Part shown: one piece after another, positions 45,922-55,459 of the stretch
Layout: every line of letters begins with the position of its first letter
Position numbering within the stretch: position 1 is the first letter of the stretch
Assembly (NCBI GenBank): GCA_963677445.2
Contig: CAXXGF010000088.1
Location: forward strand, 124,001-188,000
Length of the DNA: 64,000 nt
Direction of reading: 5' to 3'
Origin: G963677445 sp963677445
GTDB taxonomy: Bacteria; Bacteroidota; Ignavibacteria; Ignavibacteriales; Melioribacteraceae
Made by a program: the position numbers and the translations under genes
Notes under the pieces: generated by a model
What the model was told of the DNA's origin: nothing
Database searches by the model: none
What the model saw: the letters and a program-made list of their open reading frames with translations, nothing else

Positions 45922-46719
45922 TTACGATCCAATTTTACCATATCTCTGGTAATCGTTAAAGTATAAAACAAAAATATTTCCCTTTACCTTTAACGGGTAA
46001 TACAATTCGTAATGACCATCGTAAGAGCTGAACTTATATTCATTATTTTGTCCGGCAAAAATACTTTGTAAGTACTCTTTCTCATCCGGTGAACAGGGAT
46101 AAATAAATTGTGTGATATCGGTTTTCGGTCTCCAGTAAGAATAATCCGTAATACGGATATATATTGATTTCCCCATGAATTCAGTTTTGCGTATTAGAGA
46201 TATTGAGGGAAAACTCTCATTCTCTCTGGATAGAACCGCAAGCTTTGGGCTTATTTCAGCAATAAAAGCCGAATCAATTTTAACTGAACAAAACTCGCTC
46301 ATTATTTCCTGGTTGTTCTCAACAACATATTTTGCCGATTCAACAAGATAGTTCTCTTTTGCCCTGGATGAACGATAGTCCCCAAAATATAAAAGCGCAA
46401 ATATTAATGGAAATGATAAAAGAAACAACCATAGAACTCTTTTACCGGATTTGAATTTTTTTGATGAATCATTTTCATATTCGCCACTCATTACTTCGGA
46501 AATTTTTGTGAGATTCAGCATAATATTTACAATCACCGCTCCAAATAATAATGCGAGTATTCCAAATATACTCAGGTAAAAACTCTCTGTCATATTTTGT
46601 CTGAATATTTTAAATCCAAATACCTGAATAGAAATAAATATAAAAACCCAATAGAGCAATAATATTATTGAAATTAAAGAAAGTGAGTTTGTGAGTTTGA
46701 TTATTTTGTTCTTATTCAT
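45922..46719 (-). CDS. Hypothetical membrane protein with three N-terminal helices
   Basis: A 265-residue protein I do not recognise. Three hydrophobic helices (about 13-34, 47-70 and 94-111) anchor it; the remaining about 150 residues are soluble with alternating strands (SIYIRITDYSYWRPKTDITQ) and could be periplasmic or cytoplasmic. It is AT-rich and stands alone beside the mobile-element region. Function unknown. Confidence 0.6.
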   Translation of the reverse strand: MNKNKIIKLTNSLSLISIILLLYWVFIFISIQVFGFKIFRQNMTESFYLSIFGILALLFGAVIVNIMLNLTKISEVMSGEYENDSSKKFKSGKRVLWLFLLSFPLIFALLYFGDYRSSRAKENYLVESAKYVVENNQEIMSEFCSVKIDSAFIAEISPKLAVLSRENESFPSISLIRKTEFMGKSIYIRITDYSYWRPKTDITQFIYPCSPDEKEYLQSIFAGQNNEYKFSSYDGHYELYYPLKVKGNIFVLYFNDYQRYGKIGS

Positions 46720-46931
46720 TTTATCTCCATTCTCATAATGTTATTCTGTGAAACGTTGACTGGTCCCGGCATAGTTGCCGGATCAGCAATTAAATTATAT
46801 AATATATCTCATTGTTAAAAATAAGCTTCCGGGATTAAAAGCCGGTATATTGGAAATATTAAAAAGAATAAAAGGAAATCAACTTATCGAATTTATTATC
46901 CTTTTTGATCTTTCGCCCGGTCCCATTTTTA

Positions 46932-47201
46932 TTATATTGATAATTCGGGTGTCGCATATATTTGATGACATAAATGCTTCAAATAAATATGCGTCCATTC
47001 ACCATCGGTCCCCAGTGAATTATATTCTTTGGATTTAGGTCTGTATGACCAGGGAAATGACAGCCCAAAACCTGTATCGCAATAAAGAATTTCTATTTCC
47101 GAATTTTCAGCTACAATCCAGCAATCATGAATTTCATCGCTGTAATCCCATTCCATTTTAATCATTCTTGGTTTAATCAGGTATTTTTTGAATAGCAGCA
47201 T
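46932..47201 (-). CDS. Small hypothetical protein
   Basis: An 89-residue protein with a tight pattern MEWDYSDEIHDCWIVAEN, then ILYCDTGFGLSFPWSY and LGTDGEWTHIYLKHL. The W/D/G-rich pattern reminds me of small Bacteroidota proteins of unknown role. The start could also be Met13 (47165). Not assigned a function. Confidence 0.5.
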   Translation of the reverse strand: MLLFKKYLIKPRMIKMEWDYSDEIHDCWIVAENSEIEILYCDTGFGLSFPWSYRPKSKEYNSLGTDGEWTHIYLKHLCHQIYATPELSI

Positions 47202-47325
47202 TAAACTATCTTATTCAAAATATTCAAGTTGTTCTGTGATGATTTTCAGGATATCTGTCGGGCACATTTTTAATCCATGCTTTTAAGTGAAATATAAAAT
47301 TCCCGGGATATTTTGTCCAATTTCC

Positions 47326-48813
47326 TCATTCCTCAAATAGTGGAATAATTCTCTCAATGGCCATGGGGATTTTGCTTCGGGCAATGGCGCCGTTAGTAAA
47401 ATCTGTTGCGGAAGTGACAATTACCAGGTTCAGATCCCTGACTATCATTATATACTGACCGGCATAACCAAGCGCGGTTATCAGATCGTGCTCATCGGGG
47501 GAAGTGGCATTTGGTTCTTTCCACCATTGCAGATTATTTTTGGAATGATGCCACCATTGATAACCATAGTCAAAGTAGTCACTTTCCTTTACGTGTGGTT
47601 TGGTGGATTCCCGAACCCATGTTTTTGAGACAACCTGTTTACCCTGCCACCTGCCATCGTTGAGGACCAGCAGTCCGATTTTTGCCATATCCCTGGGGCG
47701 TAATGACAAGCCCTCGCCGCACCGCAATATATCTTTTTTATGGCTTTCCCATATATAATTTTTAATACCAAGTGGTTTGAAAAGAAATTCATCCGCGAAT
47801 GCCAGCGCTTTTTTTCCCTCGAGGAATTCGATTACACCGCCGAGAAGAACTGTGCCTCCGCTGTTATAGAGAAATCTTTCACCCGGCTTATCTGACATAG
47901 GCCGGCTTAGGATAAACCTGAAACAATCATCGGTTTTAAACATTTCGGAGGGATAATCATCCCATTCCAGTCCGGAGGTCATGGTTAATACATTCTCTAA
48001 TGTGATGTTCTTATTTTTTCCCGATTTTAATGAATCATATTCGGGGAAAAAACTGAATATGGGCTGATCTGTATTTATCTCTTTATGCCGGTCAAGAGAT
48101 ATTCCGAGTAACAGGGAAGTTACACTTTTTGTACATGAACGGATTTGATGAAGTTCATCACGTTTATAGCCGTAGAAGTACTCTTCCGCTATTAACTTGT
48201 TGTTCTTTAGAATTAGGAGTGATTTTATTCTTCCATATCTCTGGTCGATAACCTCGTCCATAAGATTCAGGAAGGCGGTGGTATCGGTGGTGTAATTATA
48301 AACTGATTCTGTGTTCAGGCCGCCGTTAATTTGTTCAGGTTCAGTATATTGATAAATGATCCGGCCGTTTTCATCGGCAACCCGCGGATGCAATAATCTG
48401 ATTTCAAGATTTTTACCGGCCCGGACAAAATTTAATTGCTCAGGGGCGCCATCTTCAGAATGCACTCCGCCCCGGAGTATCTCATTTTCAGCATCATAAA
48501 AACAAACCAGGGTATCAGAATCTTCATCGAGCATTAAAATTGTTTGTGTGATGGTATCATATTCTGTACTGATAAATTTCCATTCAGGTTTAAAATCATT
48601 GTCCTTCTGAAAATAACCACATGCTGTGATAGCGCCGGAGCTATCCCGGCTGATCAATAAAGCAACTTTTTCTGCCCAGGGCTGAAACAGGGTGGATGTT
48701 TCATCAGTAGATACCCACAACCCTTCGATATCATTAGTATTGTTTTCATTAACACAATTGTTAAGGGAGAACATTAACAATAGAGATACCAGGAATAATT
48801 TTAGTTTGTTCAT
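47326..48813 (-). CDS. Serine hydrolase (beta-lactamase/PBP fold) lipoprotein, copy A
   Basis: A 495-residue lipoprotein with lipobox NNC (Cys20). The N-terminal about 170 residues form a family-specific domain, then a beta-lactamase/class C fold: SxxK as S226-C-T-K229 in IRSCTKSVTSLLLG, a Tyr-containing motif (FLYNSGG) and a late LGYAGQYI segment. Such enzymes act as carboxypeptidases or esterases in the periplasm. A close paralogue lies at 53891-55429. The substrate is unknown. Confidence 0.85.
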   Translation of the reverse strand: MNKLKLFLVSLLLMFSLNNCVNENNTNDIEGLWVSTDETSTLFQPWAEKVALLISRDSSGAITACGYFQKDNDFKPEWKFISTEYDTITQTILMLDEDSDTLVCFYDAENEILRGGVHSEDGAPEQLNFVRAGKNLEIRLLHPRVADENGRIIYQYTEPEQINGGLNTESVYNYTTDTTAFLNLMDEVIDQRYGRIKSLLILKNNKLIAEEYFYGYKRDELHQIRSCTKSVTSLLLGISLDRHKEINTDQPIFSFFPEYDSLKSGKNKNITLENVLTMTSGLEWDDYPSEMFKTDDCFRFILSRPMSDKPGERFLYNSGGTVLLGGVIEFLEGKKALAFADEFLFKPLGIKNYIWESHKKDILRCGEGLSLRPRDMAKIGLLVLNDGRWQGKQVVSKTWVRESTKPHVKESDYFDYGYQWWHHSKNNLQWWKEPNATSPDEHDLITALGYAGQYIMIVRDLNLVIVTSATDFTNGAIARSKIPMAIERIIPLFEE

Positions 48814-48957
48814 TTCATGGTCCTGTATATTTTGAATATTTGATTACCGGATGTAAGTGAATCTTTTTGCATGGTCAATTGCCGGACCATATTTGCTTGA
48901 GACCCGGCCAGCTTTGGACTTACCAAAATTCGTCATTCGTAACTCGTGATTCGTAAT

Positions 48958-49998
48958 TTATTTCTCTTCCTGGTAATATATCTTATAATATTTCCGACCA
49001 TCTTTATCAATTCCCTGCTCTATCATATTTCTGTCGCCATGAATATACAGGTGAAAATTGTTATCTAATTTGAGTACACTTTTAAATGACCTGGACTGTT
49101 GTTTGACTGCCTGCGGGGAGATATCAAAGTTTGCTGAATAGTCGATATCATCTTCATCGTGATATTCTTTTTTGAATTTTCTGAATGAATCAATTACCTG
49201 CGGATCTTTAAATACTTCCGCTTCAAATTCATTTTTATCAAATTGACTTTTTTCGTTGAAATATTTGACCGAACGGTTAAGCATATCAATTTTATCCGGT
49301 TTGTCAAATTCTTCAGGCAATTGACTTTTGACAAACTTTTTAGTCATGCCAAGAAAATGTTTTGTTTTGAAATAATCATCCTTATGAGGAATAACGCTCA
49401 GAAAATCATCTTTCCAGAATTTTGCTTCCGAGGCGGTATTCGTGTTATCCACAATCAGCAAATGATAACCGGCTTTCTGATCGGTATTAAAAATAATGCA
49501 GCCTTTATCGATGCCTTTCAAATCATAGCCGAATTCATGCTCAATCGAAAAGCTGCCTGAACTTCCTTTCATCTTAAGAAAAGGGGAATCGGTTTCTGAC
49601 TTAAATATACCTATGGCGTCAACAATCTCATCTTCTACGATAACATCACTGAAATAAACAATATTCAGCTCACCCTGCTTGATATTTGGATGAGTGGAAT
49701 GTTCATAAAGTAAAGTCGCGAGATTTTTTGATTCTTCGATGAAGCCGGATTCATTGTTGAATATCTTTTTTACACGGGAATATACTTCATTCAATTCAAG
49801 ATCGACCGAATGATAAAAATTGTAAATATCGACCGGTTTAAAACGTGATAAAAAATACTTCAATAAATATTCTAAAGTATCTTCCCTGAAATTTGAAAGG
49901 TCCTTCGAAAGTTTCAGGTTTTCTTCTCTTAATTTATTCCCAATATAATGTGTAATTAAACGTTCCAGTTTAATCTGGCTGAAATCTAAGTTATTCAT
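48958..49998 (-). CDS. NdpA/YejK-family nucleoid-associated protein
   Basis: A 346-residue cytoplasmic protein, family member by layout: N-terminal ITHYIGNKLREENLKLS, a central strand NIVYFSDVIVEDEIVDAIGI then FKSE, and a C-terminal stretch with KKYYKIYYQEE. The NdpA (37-kDa) family binds the nucleoid in E. coli, with unclear role. It is monocistronic and has no frame break. Confidence 0.8.
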   Translation of the reverse strand: MNNLDFSQIKLERLITHYIGNKLREENLKLSKDLSNFREDTLEYLLKYFLSRFKPVDIYNFYHSVDLELNEVYSRVKKIFNNESGFIEESKNLATLLYEHSTHPNIKQGELNIVYFSDVIVEDEIVDAIGIFKSETDSPFLKMKGSSGSFSIEHEFGYDLKGIDKGCIIFNTDQKAGYHLLIVDNTNTASEAKFWKDDFLSVIPHKDDYFKTKHFLGMTKKFVKSQLPEEFDKPDKIDMLNRSVKYFNEKSQFDKNEFEAEVFKDPQVIDSFRKFKKEYHDEDDIDYSANFDISPQAVKQQSRSFKSVLKLDNNFHLYIHGDRNMIEQGIDKDGRKYYKIYYQEEK

Positions 49999-50244
49999 TG
50001 TATAGGTTTTCCAAAATTATTTTGATTTATACTTGATAATACATAACCTGGCATAGCCAAAATCAAAGTCCTGTCAGGTGGCTGGGCTTCAACGAAGACT
50101 TTTGAGCATTTCTACGGCCTGCTGCAAAGTTTTCTGAAAAATGATCACCTTGCGGAAAATGCCACCAAATCACCAAAACACAAAATTCCACTAAAATATT
50201 TTTTAACTTTGCAGAGGAGGTGACTGGCTAATAAAAAACTATGA

Positions 50245-51225
50245 TCAATCAACTCCATAATCCGCGATAATTTCATCCATTTGTTTATCCAGCGAGTTAT
50301 CAACTACCTGCCGGGCGGGATCGGCGTCATACCAGGCGATAATTTCTTCAACTCCGCGTGAGAAGGGGATAGTCGCGGCAAAACCGGGCACAGCGCGTTT
50401 AATTTTGGTATTGTCGAAAATCATGCTGTGGGCTTTATCACCCAGCAATCCGTCGCCCCATTCCCGGTTGTATTTCGCGATCACGTTGGATGGGATATGG
50501 ACTATGCGGGCTTCGGTTCCGGCGGCTTTGGCGGTAATTTCATAAATCTGGTTCCAGGTGAGCAGCTCATCTGAGGTGATATGAAACGCGTCTCCGATTG
50601 CCCGGCTGTTGCCAATCAAACCGACAAATCCTTTGGCAAAATCGCGGTGGTGAGTCAATACCCAGAGGGATGTTCCGTCGCCATGCACAATAACTTTTTT
50701 CCCTTGCCGCATCCGGTTAAGGGTCGTGTACCCTCCTCGCAGGGGTAATGTTGTGCGGTCATAAGTATGCGACGGGCGAACAATTGTCGCGGGGAATTTT
50801 TCCTCCCGGTAAACCCGAACCAGCCGTTCCTCGCAGGCAATCTTGGCTTGGGAATAATTCCAAAAGGGATTATAAAGGGGTGTGGATTCAGTTACCGGCA
50901 GACTGACAGGCGGTGTCTGATAAGCTGAAGCCGAACTGATAAAAATATACTGCCCCGTTCTGCCCCGGAATAATTCCAGATCATTCTCGATGTGCTCCGG
51001 TGTGAAGGCGATCCAGTCGACAACTACATCAAATTTCATATCCCCCAAAGCCCGGCTGACTGAGTCGCTGTCGCGGATGTCGCCATGCAGAACGCGGGCT
51101 CCTTCCGGCGCGGGTCTTGAAGATTGGCCCCTGTTCAACAGCCAGAGCTCCATGCCCTGTTCTATGGCAAGCGAGGCGCAAGCCGAGCTGATGATTCCTG
51201 TGCCCCCAATGAACAATACTTTCAT
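50245..51225 (-). CDS. NAD(P)-dependent epimerase/dehydratase (extended SDR)
   Basis: A 326-residue Rossmann-fold enzyme. Start at the ATG 51225 (MKVLFIGGTG), preferred over 51240. The glycine motif GGTGIIS at the start binds the cofactor; the active-site Tyr/Lys-like segment appears as YSQAKIACE (about 140) after SSASAYQ. Members of this subgroup resemble the CSP41-like SDRs, of mostly unknown substrate. Flanked by spacers; a separate unit. Confidence 0.8.
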   Translation of the reverse strand: MKVLFIGGTGIISSACASLAIEQGMELWLLNRGQSSRPAPEGARVLHGDIRDSDSVSRALGDMKFDVVVDWIAFTPEHIENDLELFRGRTGQYIFISSASAYQTPPVSLPVTESTPLYNPFWNYSQAKIACEERLVRVYREEKFPATIVRPSHTYDRTTLPLRGGYTTLNRMRQGKKVIVHGDGTSLWVLTHHRDFAKGFVGLIGNSRAIGDAFHITSDELLTWNQIYEITAKAAGTEARIVHIPSNVIAKYNREWGDGLLGDKAHSMIFDNTKIKRAVPGFAATIPFSRGVEEIIAWYDADPARQVVDNSLDKQMDEIIADYGVD

Positions 51226-51405
51226 GTAAATGATCTCCAATATTATCGCAGTTAAACTTGTCTTGATTATACCACAGTTTCAATTCCGTAAGCTGTACCA
51301 TTCTCGCGGTAATAGGTTAAATATTGGGCGCGGTGACATTTTGTTGTTTCCGTAATACCATAGAAGTGTTAATATAAAACTAAAACACTAAATAAATGAT
51401 TATAA

Positions 51406-51717
51406 TTAACTACTCTGTTGATGATGTTTTTTAGGAATATTGAGCTTTTCTACCTCATCAAGATTAAGTTTTTGTTTTGCATGCCACAGATTAAAATTGT
51501 TTTGCATTATTAACCAACTTTCGGGCGAACGCCCAAATGTTTTTGAAAGACGCAGGGCCATTTCAGAGCTGATATTACTCTGTCCATTAATAAGACGATT
51601 AAAAGTTGAAGGCGCAACCTTGAGCTTAGCGGCGACTGTTCTATAACTTATACCGAATGGCTCGAGATATATTTGGCGTATAAATTCACCTGGATGTGGC
51701 GGGTTATACATACTCAT
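51406..51717 (-). CDS. higA: HigA antitoxin (HTH, XRE-like)
   Basis: A 103-residue helix-turn-helix protein: NPPHPGEFIRQIYLEP, then AAKLKVAPSTFNRLINGQSN, as in HigA. It is encoded after the toxin with a TAATG stop/start overlap, the usual higBA order, and would bind the operon promoter and the toxin. The frame is intact. Confidence 0.95.
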   Translation of the reverse strand: MSMYNPPHPGEFIRQIYLEPFGISYRTVAAKLKVAPSTFNRLINGQSNISSEMALRLSKTFGRSPESWLIMQNNFNLWHAKQKLNLDEVEKLNIPKKHHQQSS

Positions 51718-51995
51718 TAGTGATAATCCTCATAATTAACTATATGTACATCTCCATCTTTGAATTCAATAGTAATTCGCCAGTTTTTGCTTACATCAAT
51801 CGACCATAATCCCCTCAAATTCCCTTTCAACTGATGCAATTGAAAACCCGGCAAATCAATATCCTTAATTACTGTCGCAGTATCCAATGCCGCTAATCGC
51901 ATTCTAAGTTTTTGCCTGTGCAGAGTTTGAATACCTGCTGTGCTGCCTGTTTCAAAAAACCTTTCCAAACCTTGATATTTGAATGACTTTATCAT
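51717..51995 (-). CDS. higB: HigB toxin
   Basis: A 92-residue RelE-fold toxin, counting from ATG 51995 (MIKSFKYQGLERFFETGS). The motif LPGFQLHQLKGNLRGLWSID and NWRITIEFKDGDVHIVNYED match HigB, which cuts mRNA on the ribosome. Overlaps higA by one base. Intact and probably active. Confidence 0.95.
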   Translation of the reverse strand: MIKSFKYQGLERFFETGSTAGIQTLHRQKLRMRLAALDTATVIKDIDLPGFQLHQLKGNLRGLWSIDVSKNWRITIEFKDGDVHIVNYEDYH

Positions 51996-52265
51996 ATAAG
52001 TCAGTATAAGTAAATATTGCGCAACACGCAACAAAAAGTTTTCGTGTCAAGTAATATTACGCTTCACGGCTCTATTATACTGGAGATGAGTTATATCCGA
52101 AAACGAATTTATTAAGGCGCTTAAGTTGATTTGAGTGTGGCGCGGTACGTATAAATATTGAAAAGCATACAGGGTTCCTGAAAAATGAAGTGACTTTATT
52201 TCGCTGAATGCCGTGATCCCGGTATATAGCATGGTTTTAATTTTGGGACCTGGCAAATAAAATAA
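51996..52265. other. Spacer between HigBA and VapBC
   Basis: About 270 bases. A 69-codon frame on the minus strand (52047-52256) has no family features and is not supported. Nothing else seen. Confidence 0.4.
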
Positions 52266-52640
52266 TTATTTTCTTGCGAAATATTTGACAGCCTCCAAAT
52301 TCTTAATATCAATATCCTGTGTCCACACAATGGCGTTATTATCTCTTGCTGTGGTATAAATTATGCTATCGGCCATTGGAATATTTTTTTCAAAACTTAA
52401 CTTTGCTGCCTGCACAGCTATTGAGGCGGTAACATCAATAACTTTTGCCTGTCTCATTAATCCTAAAATTTGTAACGCTGTGTTTTCATCTTTTGTTTTT
52501 AAGATTTTCTTATAAACCTCATAAATATTTATAGATGACACTAAAAGTTCTTCAGTGTTTTCAATCGCTTCAGCAAAATTTTCAGCATTTTCACTGTCTG
52601 ATAGATATTCTAACCACCCTGAAGAATCTACTAAATTCAT
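52266..52640 (-). CDS. VapC-type PIN-domain toxin
   Basis: A 124-residue PIN-domain ribonuclease. Acidic residues: Asp5 in NLVDSSGWLEYL, Glu in INIYEVYKKIL, Asp in MADSIIYTTA and Asp in WTQDIDI. Overlaps the AbrB-type antitoxin by 4 bases. Intact. Confidence 0.9.
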   Translation of the reverse strand: MNLVDSSGWLEYLSDSENAENFAEAIENTEELLVSSINIYEVYKKILKTKDENTALQILGLMRQAKVIDVTASIAVQAAKLSFEKNIPMADSIIYTTARDNNAIVWTQDIDIKNLEAVKYFARK

Positions 52641-52843
52641 ATCCGATCTCCATCTCTTTCAATATTAGTATCAATGCCTTTTAAAATTCCCCGGGCTTCT
52701 TTTATATTCTTTATTGGAATAAATTCGATACGGTTTCCAAATTCTATAATTTGAAGTTTCTGTCCGGGACGTAAATCTAATTTTTGCCTGATTTCTTTAG
52801 GGATTACAACCTGGTATTTGGGAGATATTTTTACTGTTGTCAT
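52637..52843 (-). CDS. AbrB/MazE-family antitoxin (VapB)
   Basis: A 68-residue swapped-hairpin protein: KISPKYQVVIPKEIRQKLDL then RPGQKLQIIEFGN, a textbook AbrB-type antitoxin. First gene of the pair with the PIN toxin, whose ATG overlaps its stop. Confidence 0.9.
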   Translation of the reverse strand: MTTVKISPKYQVVIPKEIRQKLDLRPGQKLQIIEFGNRIEFIPIKNIKEARGILKGIDTNIERDGDRI

Positions 52844-53139
52844 TTTGATCTCATAAATGTTTTACGATAAATATATCGATAATATTTGCGTATGTCAATA
52901 TTATAATGTCCTTTGTATAGAAATACTAATCCGATTTGCGCTCAGTTTAAATCGAGAGAATTTCACCCTTTCAATTTTTGTCTGGAAACTCATATATTAA
53001 AATTAAAAAATCTGTGGATGCCGATATCGGCCAAAATTATTCGGTAAATTTTGCTTTCATGGTAATCTCCAATTGCTCTGTATCTGAACTGAATTATAAA
53101 ATAATTATGTACTATTGCTCCTTTATTCAATTATAAAAA
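52844..53139. other. Intergenic spacer
   Basis: About 300 bases, AT-rich; nothing recognised except the expected promoter region of vapBC. Confidence 0.4.
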
Positions 53140-53751
53140 TCAAAATTCTTCACCCAATTCTTTAAACCGTTCTTTGGGATCATCAAAAAAAACATCATCG
53201 GGATCAAATAATTTTGGATTAAATTCTTTACCTAACCAATCAATCGTTTCAGAATATTCTTCATGTTCAGGATCCTCCAATATTGATAGAGTATAATAAT
53301 AACCAGGGATGCCGCCGCAATCCTCGGGGGGGCAGGCCATCTTACCGGCAATACATTTAGGATATGTTTCACCTGGTTTTGCCGGAAGTATTTTTTCCAG
53401 TTTTACAGTATGAATCCAGGAATCCCCAAAATCATATTCATACCTGGCTTTTTGGTTTGTATCAGAAAAATACTTCGATATTTTTTCTTTGTGGTCCGCC
53501 AAAACTTCTCTCTCATATATCTGATACTCCTGATCTGGCATTCCGAGTTCAACTTTCGCGCCAGTCCGGGGATCCTCCATTTCAAACATATGCAGATGAT
53601 AACCTTCCCATCCCATTGAATCCTGAATAGCGATGTGTAAATCAAAAAAGGAATAAGTGGAAGGAACATGTATTCTTCTCCAAATTGGCGGTTTTGAGCC
53701 ATCTAATGATATCTTGAATTGATATATTTCTTCATTCTTCTTAGTTTTCAT
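53140..53751 (-). CDS. Plasmid pRiA4b ORF-3-like protein
   Basis: A 203-residue protein with the family pattern: YQFKISLDGSKPPIWRRIHV, SMGWEGYHLHMFE, YEYDFGDSWIHTVKLEKI and GGIPGYY. PRiA4-ORF3-like proteins are carried by plasmids and IS-related loci; the function is unknown. An exported role is unlikely as no signal is present. Confidence 0.9.
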   Translation of the reverse strand: MKTKKNEEIYQFKISLDGSKPPIWRRIHVPSTYSFFDLHIAIQDSMGWEGYHLHMFEMEDPRTGAKVELGMPDQEYQIYEREVLADHKEKISKYFSDTNQKARYEYDFGDSWIHTVKLEKILPAKPGETYPKCIAGKMACPPEDCGGIPGYYYTLSILEDPEHEEYSETIDWLGKEFNPKLFDPDDVFFDDPKERFKELGEEF

Positions 53752-53890
53752 TTACTTGTTCCGTAATCATTAATCAATAAAATAGTATTTTGCTTATATA
53801 ATGTAAAAGATTCACCGAAATTTTACAAACAGACGAGTGATTTAATTGGAGGCGGCCCGGATCGGTAAAAATCAAAATTTTAAAAGGTAA

Positions 53891-55429
53891 TCATTCATTC
53901 TCAAAAATTGGCGCGATTTCTTCAATTACCATAGGGACTTTTTTTCTCGCTGTCGCGCCGTCGCTATAGTCGGATGAGGTGGTAACAACGATAAGGTCCA
54001 GATACCGGCTGACCATAATATACTGCCCGCCATAACCAAGCGCCAGGAACATATCATGTTCGGTTTTGCCCCCATGTACCGGGTTATCCCACCAGGGGGT
54101 GTTTTGTTTCGACCTGTGCCACCATTGATAACCATAATTGAAAAATTCACTTTCGGCTACATGTTTTTGTGTGGATTCTTCTATCCACTCTTTCGGCACA
54201 ATCTGTCGTCCGTTCCAGGAGCCATTATTTAATGCCAGCAAGCCGATTTTGGCCATATCGCGGGGTAGCAGATAAAGATCGCTATGACAATGAGGCATAC
54301 CATTCTCATATTGCCAGTAATATTCAGATATTCCCAGGGGAGCAAAGAGATTCTCTTTCGCGAAAATATCCGCTTTTTTTCCTGTGATGGAATATATTAC
54401 TCCGCCGAGAAGATCTGTGCAATCATTGCTGTACCTGAATTTTTCGCCCGGTTTTGAATCGAGGGGCAGACCAAGGATATACCCGATTTTATCTTCCGGT
54501 TCATCATTCCCCGCATTTCCCTCTTCCTCTGAAAATCCGGCTGTCATTGTAAGCGCGTGTTTCAAAGTGATTTGTCCATTTTCCTTTGTTTTCAGAGAAT
54601 CGTATCGAGGGAAAAAATCAAATACAGGCAAATCGACACTTTTGATCTTATACTGGTCCAGCGCCATACCGAGGAGCAGGGATGTGACACTTTTTGTACA
54701 TGAATGGATGTGATGAATTTGTCTGCGGTTATAACCGTAAAAATACTCCTCAAGCACAAGTTTTTTGTCCTTGAGTATCAACAGAGATTCCAGCCGCCCG
54801 AACTCCTGTTTAATAATCCTCTCCATCAGGTTGTAGATCGCAGATGTGTCATTTATAAATTCAAAAATTGAAGCGGATAGCAAACCATCATTTACCTGTT
54901 CGGGTGGTTTATAGGAATATGTAACGCTGCCATCCGAACCGGGAGGGCGCGGAAAAAACAGCTTATCCGCGGTAATATTTTTCGCCCGGATGAAGTTGAG
55001 TGTGTCGCCTGGTTCTGTATTTTTCGGATTGCCCGAATGAACCATTCCGATGATTTTTTCCCTGCTTGAATCAACAATACCGGAATAATAATTCCCATCT
55101 TTATCTGTAATTTTTAACTGCCCGGAGGAATTATCAAATTGAATATTCTCCAGCTCCCAATAATTATAGAAACGGTCATCCCATAAAAAACAACCTTTTA
55201 CTTCGGTCTGCCTGTAAGCGTTCCCGGTGATATGGAATATGTACTCAAGTGTTCCGTTGGGATATTTCGTCGCGGTTTCGAGTGTGCTTCGCCATAATCC
55301 ATCGATTGAGATATAATGTGGGGCCTGAACGGTAATTGAGGGATGAGTTGTTTTTTCAGCTTCATTTTGGCATCTGATAAAAAGAATACAGATCGGAACA
55401 AAAACCAGTAAAGTTTTAAGTGATTTCAT
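53891..55429 (-). CDS. Serine hydrolase (beta-lactamase/PBP fold) lipoprotein, copy B
   Basis: A 512-residue paralogue of copy A with lipobox IRC (Cys20). SxxK as S243-C-T-K246 in IHSCTKSVTSLLLG, and a canonical YSN in FRYSNDCTDLLGG (copy A has YNS). The whole chain is alignable, including the N-terminal domain. The two copies flank the HigBA/VapBC region, which may have been inserted into a tandem duplication. A periplasmic peptidase or esterase; substrate unknown. Confidence 0.85.
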   Translation of the reverse strand: MKSLKTLLVFVPICILFIRCQNEAEKTTHPSITVQAPHYISIDGLWRSTLETATKYPNGTLEYIFHITGNAYRQTEVKGCFLWDDRFYNYWELENIQFDNSSGQLKITDKDGNYYSGIVDSSREKIIGMVHSGNPKNTEPGDTLNFIRAKNITADKLFFPRPPGSDGSVTYSYKPPEQVNDGLLSASIFEFINDTSAIYNLMERIIKQEFGRLESLLILKDKKLVLEEYFYGYNRRQIHHIHSCTKSVTSLLLGMALDQYKIKSVDLPVFDFFPRYDSLKTKENGQITLKHALTMTAGFSEEEGNAGNDEPEDKIGYILGLPLDSKPGEKFRYSNDCTDLLGGVIYSITGKKADIFAKENLFAPLGISEYYWQYENGMPHCHSDLYLLPRDMAKIGLLALNNGSWNGRQIVPKEWIEESTQKHVAESEFFNYGYQWWHRSKQNTPWWDNPVHGGKTEHDMFLALGYGGQYIMVSRYLDLIVVTTSSDYSDGATARKKVPMVIEEIAPIFENE

Positions 55430-55459
55430 GATATCTTATTTTTGTTGAGCGATTTCTAT

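Noticed and set aside
52047..52256. A 69-codon frame between higBA and vapBC
   Set aside because: No family pattern, no ribosome binding site, and composition like the spacer.
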